Below are positions 1-5,247 of a DNA stretch of 10,342 nucleotides, in pieces. The translations under genes were made by a program, and so were the position numbers. Origin of the DNA: Phoronis pallida (Eukaryota; Phoronida; Phoronidae). Position 1 is the first letter of the stretch, and each line of letters opens with the position of its first letter. The stretch covers positions 1 through 10,342 of the forward strand of contig JAOXYC010242456.1 of the NCBI GenBank assembly GCA_028565715.1, written 5' to 3'. The notes beneath the pieces were generated by a model. The model was not told the origin of the DNA, ran no database searches, and saw only the letters and a list, made by a program, of their open reading frames with translations.

Positions 1-131
1 TAACTCTACCATCTACACTGTTCTATCATGGTGAACTACAGAACTACGCTGATACTACAGTGACTGAGTGTCTGTGTAACTGGGAGATGTTACCAACCAA
101 GAACAAACCAATCATATTTCATGGGTTGAAT
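1..131 (+). CDS. MOV10L1: MOV10L1 exon (partial at window edge)
   Basis: The reading frame starts at base 3 (bases 1-2 complete a codon begun outside the window). It reads [16 protein letters not shown]..., then [18 protein letters not shown], and ends at a GTTAGT donor at 132. The stretch FYHGEL...NWE.LP...IIFHG is the segment that precedes the conserved REGNSPS block in MOV10-family helicases. It ends in phase 0 and joins 504 in frame. Confidence 0.8.
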
Positions 132-3100
132 GTTAGTATCTTGATCATGTTCTAGTTCAGTTTGATAGAACAAATTCAGACATCAATTTGAGTTGGCCCC
201 AGATTATGGGTGTCGTAAATGATATTGTTCCGAGACATCATGAACATCACAAAATGACATTGTCCTGTCTCAGGATTTATTTAATGGTGGAAGCTTTTAC
301 CAAAACATCCTTTGTCTAAAAACTGTAGACATTTTCATTCACATTTATTTGAAGCTTTTTTGTAGAGACTTTCTCATATCCTTCTGGTTTCTCAAATTAT
401 GCCATGAAACCTTCTGTCAGACTGAGTAGGAAAAATTACAACCTTCAATTTCACCAATTTTGCTTGATGAAGTTATGTTAATTATCATTTTTTTACTTGT
501 TAGGGTGAAGATCTACGTGAAGGGAACAGTCCGTCCTGGTTCAATGCGGTTGAGGCGTTACAAGTTGTTACTTATCTGAAGGCTCTCATTAACAACACAC
601 ACCATCCACTCACATATGATGATATTGGTATCATCACACCCTATAGGAAACAGGTTAGTCTTATCAATGCTATGCCTTTATTATTTAGATTTATTCTATA
701 TTGCAGTTGATTGTGTGCAGTGTTCAAGATATTATTTTTGTAGTTTTAGTATAATTAATAACTTTCATTTTATTTCCAAAATGTCATTTCAACGTCCGAT
801 CATTTCTGTCAAAAAATAAGGTTGACAATACCGTTTATCAACACACTATAGTCTAGTTTGTAAAATGTACAACTTCGTAAATTAAAATCACAACTCTTTT
901 TGTTTGAAGGTAAATTTTCTTTTTATTATGATTGATGTCCATGAAAGACGTAACAGAGGATTGAACATCTAATATAAAAGTATGAAAATGTGTGTGTGTG
1001 TGTCCGTCTGTGTGTGTGTCCGTCTGTCCGCAAGTCTTGACAGCGCAAAGCGCTGGAACAGTCGAGGTGACAAAGTGATGGCGTGTGCATGTGCACGTGC
1101 GAAGCACGAGCACACCCCGCACGTGCCTGCACGTGCATTTCCGCGCGGAGTGCGGAAAGTCGCGAAAAGTTGAGGTTGCTCAAGGCAATGGGGTGGACAT
1201 GTGCACAGGGTTTGCACGTGCGACACACGCGCACACCCTGCATGGGCAAGAGCGCACGAAAAGTCAGTAAAAGTCGAGGTGGGTCAAGGTAACGGGGTGT
1301 GCATGTGCAAGGGGGGGGGCACGTACGAACCACGCCCACACCCCGCAGCGAAGCGCGGGTTACACATCTAGTATACTTATAAAAAGAAAACAAAGACTTG
1401 TGATTTTAATTACTGTTATTTACGCAGGGATTTATTGCCCATCTAATCTTTGATCTGTTCTGACTGAAATATTGTTTTGCATAGGTGGAGAAGATCCGAC
1501 TATTGATTGACAGACTTGGAATGGAGAAAGTGAAAGTTGGTTCTGTAGAAGAGTTCCAAGGCCAGGAAAGACTTGTCATCATTATCTCAACTGTAAGTAA
1601 AATTATATCGGGTGATTCAGAAAAAACTTTATCACTTAACTATCCTAATAAACGAATTGATATCACTTTGTAATATAGTTTGTATTATCAGAAAGTTGAG
1701 TACACGAGTACTGAAACACGTGAAAAGCATTGTGCGCGGCTCGTGCATAATGCTTTAGAACGTAAAGAATTGTAAGGTTCAAGAATGTCAAGAATATTGA
1801 AATTCTCACATTTTTTCGCAAATTGGCGAAGTTAAGTGATAAAATGATTCTTAAATTCATGGGAAGTACTACTACCTTTTATTGGATTCGATTTTGAAAA
1901 ATCATAGAACTCGCCAAAGGCTCGTTCTATGATTTTTCGAAATCTCATCAAATAAAAGGTGGAATTACTTCCCATTCATTGTAAGAATCACTTTTTACGG
2001 GTTATTTTCTCAAAATTTGTGCGAAAGAAAAACAAAAAACTTTGCATGTGATTAGATGTTTATGTTATCTTTAAGTTGTAAAAGTTTTATATTTGTGCAC
2101 TTAAATAGCAACAAAATAACATACCATGAAAACCTGCAGGTAAGATTTTGCCATATCACAGATTCACAGCTTAGCGGGTATTTACACTTTAATTAATAGA
2201 TCCTTGTATTAAAATTTTCTAAAAATTTTTAAATATTAAGTGATTACACGAACATTACTCAATTTAGATTTTTCTGAACCTTTGCAAATTGAGAAATAAT
2301 TTCAGATGTTTTGTAATCTTTTTGATGAATCAATCATTGTGGTTCTCTAATCTTTAGTGGGCTGAGAGTGAAATTAACCCACAAATTTTCTTGTAGGTAC
2401 GTTCTTCAGACAATCTGCTGTCATTTGACCAAATCCACAACCTGGGTTTCCTGAGTAATCCAAAGAGATTTAATGTGGCCATCACTAGAGCACAGGCACT
2501 ACTCATTGTCCTAGGGAATCCACAATTACTGGCTCTTGTAAGTATATATCATTTAGAGGGCCTTTTTTACCATAAAATTGCACATATTATAAGACTTGTG
2601 ATCAAAGTATGATTTTATGAAATATGTGAAAATTTAAAGAGGTATATCTTCAGTGGTTAATTATTGGCGTTTGAAATAAGGTGATAGATATTTCAGACCA
2701 AAACTTTTCAGTTGCTAACTTGAAAAAAAGTAAATAATATTCAATAATTGCATGTCAGTTGCATTTTATATTTAATTCAGGATGAGCATTGGGTTGCATT
2801 GCTAGAGTACTGCATCAAGAATGGCACTTACACTGGATGCAATCTGCCTGATCAACTCAACAGTAGGGTTTTTGAATTGGCGAAGTCTGTTCAACCCAAC
2901 TCAGTTGTAGACTCCACCGAGACAACTGATACTATAGACCACCCTTCCATAGTGGGGTCTTTGGGAAATGATAGTGTAAACCCCAGTGACACAGATGTTA
3001 TTTTAGACTCCACAAAAGCATTCAATAGTATGGACCACATTTCTATGGATGAAAATGCAGGGTATGACAGTGTGAATCACAGTGAAGCATGTAAAGAAAC

Positions 3101-3812
3101 GCCAAAAGGCAGCGAAGGCCGTGTTGAATTGTCAGAAAAGGCAAAATCTTCAACTGGTGAAAACTTTAATGATGGAAATTTGTTTGGGGAAACAACCAGA
3201 AATGCGAGTCAGAATGGTGACGTGGATGAAAAAGTAGCTGAAGTTGTCCATTATCCAAAAACATTCTCTGCTATGACAGGGAGCATTTCACCAACAGGAA
3301 AGTGTGATCTTCCAATCAATGCATTTCAGAGCTCAGATATTGCAGGACATATTAGTGATGATTCCGGCATTATTATAAGCTCGGGTGAAAATCATGCGAC
3401 TATTTCACCCCTACACAATATTGTCCATGGGAGAATTCAAGAACGACTGTCAGTGAAATTAGATTCAAATGACACTACAGCAAATACCAGTGCCGATGAT
3501 ATTGAAGTGTTGGCTAGATGTGAGGAAATTGAAAAGAAACTATTGAAAAGCGACAATAGTGTTGCATTTTCCAACTTGCCAAAGTCGGAGGCTTCATCTA
3601 AAGGTGAATGTACATCTTATTCTAGCATTGAGTGTGGTGAGCTGTTTTTAGAAAGAAGAGCAATATTGGACTGTGATGATACTTCTAGTCCATGTGAAGA
3701 GGTGGAAGTTGATTTGCCGAGTAGCGAGTCAGAATATTGGGAAACATTGGAACAGAGCGAGGGGGATGTTATTGTAGAGTCCAGTTCTGATGACGATTTG
3801 ACAAAAAACTAG
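1..3812 (+). CDS. MOV10L1: MOV10L1/MOV10-type SF1 RNA helicase, C-terminal part (5 exons, 5' end outside window)
   Basis: Join 1-131, 504-653, 1485-1592, 2397-2537, 2781-3812; the introns are GT...AG and those inside the window are all phase 0. The product is the C-terminal ~519 residues of an Upf1-like superfamily 1 RNA helicase. Seen: motif IV-like [15 protein letters not shown] across the 653/1485 junction, motif [12 protein letters not shown], motif [14 protein letters not shown], then LLIVLGNP. The Walker A and DEAG motifs must lie upstream of the window. Known of the family: MOV10L1 (fly Armitage) feeds piRNA precursors into processing in germ cells, while MOV10 acts in somatic RNA silencing and decay. 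[32 protein letters not shown] and LLEY resemble MOV10L1 more than MOV10, so the symbol is probable, not certain. Odd: after the family core ends (about residue 30 of the last exon) an acidic Ser/Asp/Glu-rich tail of ~315 residues follows, much longer than I recall for vertebrate MOV10L1. The gene converges on CEP41. Confidence 0.85.
132..503 (+). other. MOV10L1 intron, no feature seen
   Basis: 372-bp AT-rich intron (GTTAGT...TTGTTAG). I see no repeat, RNA gene or conserved reading frame in it. Confidence 0.75.
504..653 (+). CDS. MOV10L1: MOV10L1 exon with helicase motif IV region
   Basis: 50 codons. Acceptor TTGTTAG precedes 504 and donor CAG|GTTAGT follows 653. It begins [14 protein letters not shown] and ends [19 protein letters not shown](W/F)FN and the I(S/T)PYRKQ end are hallmarks of MOV10/MOV10L1 RecA domain 2. 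Phase 0 at both ends. Confidence 0.9.
989..1029. repeat. TG microsatellite with CCGTC interruptions
   Basis: (TG)n runs broken twice by TCCGTC, forming a near-tandem 16-18 bp unit directly after the 5' end of the Helitron. Confidence 0.85.
1061..1371. repeat. Three-unit ~105-bp minisatellite inside the Helitron
   Basis: Units start at 1061 (GTCGAGGTGACAAAG), 1169 (GTTGAGGTTGCTCAAGG) and 1273 (GTCGAGGTGGGTCAAGG), giving periods of 108 and 104 bp with the last unit cut at the Helitron end. Each continues GTG...CATGTGCA...GCACGTGCGA...CACACCC and then a CGCGAAAAGT or CACGAAAAGT-like end. The CACGTG-rich text makes spurious ORFs on both strands. Internal minisatellites are common in non-autonomous Helitrons of insects and bivalves. 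Confidence 0.8.
1485..1592 (+). CDS. MOV10L1: MOV10L1 exon with helicase motif V
   Basis: 36 codons between TTGCATAG and a consensus GTAAGT donor. It reads [12 protein letters not shown], then [12 protein letters not shown], then VIIIST. EEFQGQE is the Upf1-like motif V that contacts ATP and RNA. Phase 0 at both ends. Confidence 0.92.
1593..2396 (+). other. MOV10L1 intron carrying a palindrome
   Basis: 804-bp intron. Its first half holds small inverted repeats (AAGCATT...AATGCTT around 1717-1754, TTCGC...GCGAA around 1815-1830) and the large palindrome listed separately. The rest, about 2050-2390, is plain AT-rich sequence. Confidence 0.7.
1843..1992. repeat. Near-continuous ~150-bp palindrome (fold-back element)
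   Basis: The two halves are reverse complements about a centre at 1917 with almost no spacer (GCC-AAA-GGC at the tip). The inner 20 bp per side pair nearly perfectly (AAAAATCATAGAAC with GTTCTATGATTTTT). Further out, CCTTTTATT pairs with AATAAAAGG and ATGGGAAGTA with TACTTCCCAT. A one-base indel and scattered mismatches follow, out to GATTCTT/AAGAATC. Weaker similarity may reach about 1800 and 2045. No coding capacity. Probably a fold-back or MITE-type element. Confidence 0.8.
2397..2537 (+). CDS. MOV10L1: MOV10L1 exon with helicase motif VI
   Basis: 47 codons between TTCTTGTAG and a GTAAGT donor. It reads [12 protein letters not shown], then [17 protein letters not shown], then [20 protein letters not shown] is motif VI, whose Arg is the expected ATP gamma-phosphate contact. 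Phase 0 at both ends. Confidence 0.92.
2538..2780 (+). other. MOV10L1 last intron
   Basis: 243-bp AT-rich intron, GTAAGT...TTTAATTCAG. Nothing else seen. Confidence 0.8.
2781..3812 (+). CDS. MOV10L1: MOV10L1 terminal exon: end of helicase core plus long acidic tail
   Basis: 343 codons plus a TAG stop, after acceptor TTTAATTCAG. The first ~28 residues ([20 protein letters not shown], then NLPDQLNSR) are the family's conserved C-terminal block. The remaining ~315 residues are hydrophilic, rich in Ser, Asp and Glu, with no domain I recognise, and end in [15 protein letters not shown] tandem 32-residue duplication is visible: the segments coded by 2904-2993 and 3000-3089 share DST, DH, S, G, DSVN and S at the same spacing (12 of 30 positions). 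The tail is likely disordered and a phosphorylation substrate (inference). The ORF also reads upstream to a Met at 2748, but that part is intron including the acceptor. Confidence 0.9.
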   Translation, partial: DEHWVALLEYCIKNGTYTGCNLPDQLNSRVFELAKSVQPNSVVDSTETTDTIDHPSIVGSLGNDSVNPSDTDVILDSTKAFNSMDHISMDENAGYDSVNHSEACKETPKGSEGRVELSEKAKSSTGENFNDGNLFGETTRNASQNGDVDEKVAEVVHYPKTFSAMTGSISPTGKCDLPINAFQSSDIAGHISDDSGIIISSGENHATISPLHNIVHGRIQERLSVKLDSNDTTANTSADDIEVLARCEEIEKKLLKSDNSVAFSNLPKSEASSKGECTSYSSIECGELFLERRAILDCDDTSSPCEEVEVDLPSSESEYWETLEQSEGDVIVESSSDDDLTKN

Positions 3813-3815
3813 TTT

Positions 3816-3972
3816 ATTACCAATTATAGGAATATTTTCAGAAAATATTCTGTGGCTCAAACAAAACATTTTATACTTTCATTGAAAGTAAAATATGCTC
3901 AAATTTTTATTTTCCTTGACGGCAAGTTTCTTTTTCTTGCTATTTTTGTGACGTCAGTTTTAAATTGGTAAT
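3816..3972 (+). repeat. Nested hairpin cluster in the MOV10L1 3'UTR
   Basis: Four inverted repeats in 157 bp just after the stop. An outer closing pair is ATTACCAATT (3816-3825) with AATTGGTAAT (3963-3972). Inside are GAATATTTT/AAAATATTC (3830-3850, 3-nt loop), TACTTTC/GAAAGTA (3874-3890, 3-nt loop, extendable) and GCAAG/CTTGC (3922-3940). They form a multibranch fold in RNA or a small palindromic element in DNA. Confidence 0.6.
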
Positions 3973-4045
3973 ACCTTTTTTTGTCATTGTGTATGAACAT
4001 CAAATCTTAACGTGTCATATTTTGTATTCTTTTATACATGTGGTC

Positions 4046-4051
4046 AATAAA
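4046..4051 (+). terminator. Poly(A) signal AATAAA of MOV10L1
   Basis: AATAAA about 235 nt after the stop, followed at 4069-4086 by a GT-rich stretch (AGTTTTGTGTTTGTTTTAG), the usual downstream element. Cleavage is expected near 4060-4070. Confidence 0.75.
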
Positions 4052-4107
4052 AGTTTGATCCTCTAAACAGTTTTGTGTTTGTTTTAGGCCAGTTCAATTG
4101 AAAATGT

Positions 4108-4250
4108 TTAAAGATCTCTCTGCATTGGTCCTAATCTGGTGCAAATCAACTAGAAATGTTGTGTACGAATCCTTGAACACAACTTACTTGCATCGGAGTC
4201 AAAAAATTCTGCAAAGGGGCAATTTGAGAGCTTTTGTGTCCGATTTTAAT
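4108..4250 (+). repeat. Fold-back element, partial copy between the two genes
   Basis: Collinear with the reverse complement of about 7750-7893. Shared blocks, in order: TCTCTCT...GGTCCTAATCT, GCAAATCAACTAGAAAT, TTGTGTAC, TTGAACA, ACTTGCAT, GAGT, an A run, then TTTGAGAGCTTT and GTGT. Only one arm and the loop are present; the second arm is absent or decayed beyond about 4255. It lies between the poly(A) signals of the two convergent genes. A 64-codon ORF over it is incidental. Confidence 0.7.
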
Positions 4251-4309
4251 CTACTCTTTTTGTTGGATAAAAATGAAATGCAAAACTTTTAAAAGTTATA
4301 GAATAATAA

Positions 4310-4315
4310 TTTATT
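4310..4315 (-). terminator. Candidate distal poly(A) signal of CEP41
   Basis: AATAAA on the minus strand (TTTATT on plus), ~790 nt after the CEP41 stop, followed in transcription direction by T-rich sequence. A second AATAAA lies at 4422-4427. Either or both could be used. Confidence 0.45.
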
Positions 4316-4421
4316 TGTTCAAAACATGTAAAGAATAACACATCTAAAATACATCTTGCTGGTAAATAAATACAGTCAACCACTAACATTGTAAACTGTA
4401 CAAAATATTAATTTCCAACAA

Positions 4422-4427
4422 TTTATT
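4422..4427 (-). terminator. Candidate proximal poly(A) signal of CEP41
   Basis: AATAAA on the minus strand (GTAAATAAATTG), ~680 nt after the stop. It is an alternative to the one at 4310. Confidence 0.4.
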
Positions 4428-5104
4428 TACAATGAACATTGTCAATGGTATAGTATTTTTACAATATTATACAACAAACATCATTCCATTCTCTTCCATC
4501 ACTCATTCTTGTGACCTTTTCAAATTTTTGATTACCACTCTTTGCACAATTTATAATTGATTTAAAGAAAGCCTTGCCACATTTTTTTGCATTTTGGAAT
4601 AATAATGAGAACCGTACACTTAAAATGAAATTAACCTTGTCCCCTGTATGTTAAGCAGTTTCATAATTTCAGTTTCAGAAATGCAAGTTTAAGATCTAAT
4701 CAAATGAGTTATAGTTTGGACAAGACTTCTAAGCAAAAGATCATTCTGTTTTCTGCCCTTCACCGAACATGGATGCTTATGGACATTAGTGCAAGATAAA
4801 TATAAAGCATGGACGGATTACAATATAAGGTGGAAAATACTGCAAATTTCAATGTTTTGTTATGGCTTCTTCAAGGGTCAGTATACCAGTGACTATCGAC
4901 ACAGCTTAAAAGCACAACAGTACAGGGCTCACAAACAACTACAAAACATGTGTCCTGGGCTGCCAAAGAAGGCTTTCAGGTTTTATGTGAGCCATGTTTG
5001 CAGGCATGTGGCTGAGTTTTTGCGACCCATAAAATACTGTGTTGAAAAAACAACAATGGTGTCCATTGAAACTATCAAAATTTGTAATTTTCCTCTTTAA
5101 TCCT

Positions 5105-5247
5105 CTATTTGAATGGCGCCCTCCCTGTGATAGTTGAGCTAGAAACATTGGACATGGATGATCGGGCGGTGGACGGTGTCTTGGAACTCATCTGACTCTC
5201 TTTACCGGACATTCTGCTAGACGTGGTTGACGCATGACTGAGACGGG
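5105..5247 (-). CDS. CEP41: CEP41 terminal exon
   Basis: 143 bp, acceptor TTTATTGCAG, stop TAG at 5107-5105. Joined to the previous exon it reads [20 protein letters not shown], then a Ser/Thr/Met/Lys-rich tail ending TITGRAPFK. The composition and the short basic end resemble the CEP41 C-terminus. It lies 1999 bp from the previous exon. Confidence 0.85.

Larger units (their letters stand above)
968..1371. mobile_element. Non-autonomous mini-Helitron (404 bp) in a MOV10L1 intron
   Basis: The insert has all classical Helitron marks: it starts TC (TCTAATATAAAAG), ends CTAG, and sits exactly between A967 and T1372 with no target duplication. A GC hairpin, CCCGC (1342-1346) and GCGGG (1355-1359) with an 8-nt loop, ends 12 nt before the terminus, where Helitrons carry their terminator hairpin. 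The interior is much more GC-rich than the flanks: a TG/CCGTC microsatellite (about 989-1030), a CAGCG/CGCTG hairpin (1041-1055), then a ~105-bp minisatellite. There is no Rep/helicase ORF, so it was mobilised in trans. The plus-strand 5'-TC...CTAG-3' order sets its orientation. Termini and the A|T target are seen; the class is inferred from rules known for Helitrons. Confidence 0.8.
4300..5104 (-). other. CEP41: CEP41 3'UTR (~800 nt)
   Basis: Non-coding stretch on the minus strand between the CEP41 stop and its likely poly(A) signals. AT-rich, with no domain, repeat or RNA gene recognised. A 103-codon plus-strand ORF at 4789-5100 has no recognisable features and is read as chance. Confidence 0.6.

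Noticed and set aside
1061-1371. Regular ~105-bp units considered as a CRISPR-like or satellite array
   Set aside because: The units have no separate repeat and spacer parts, number only three, and lie wholly within Helitron termini in a eukaryotic intron.
853-1393. Several overlapping ORFs on both strands in the GC-rich patch
   Set aside because: They are all translations of the Helitron minisatellite and TG repeat; low-complexity His/Thr/Arg/Cys text in several frames at once.
2748-2780. Start codon at 2748 for an independent 354-residue gene
   Set aside because: The first 11 codons include a clear polypyrimidine/CAG acceptor, and the sequence from 2781 continues the helicase in frame.
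4108-4250. Loop of the fold-back thought to be inverted relative to the second copy
   Set aside because: Aligning to the other arm (reverse complement of about 7750-7893) makes arm and loop collinear, so no inversion is needed.
4098-4292. 64-codon ORF considered as a gene between the two poly(A) sites
   Set aside because: It coincides with the partial fold-back repeat, whose other copy at 7637-7893 does not keep this frame as a gene.
4789-5100. 103-codon plus-strand ORF considered as a small gene
   Set aside because: No recognisable domain or splice context; it lies in the 3'UTR of CEP41 on the opposite strand, and one such ORF is expected by chance.
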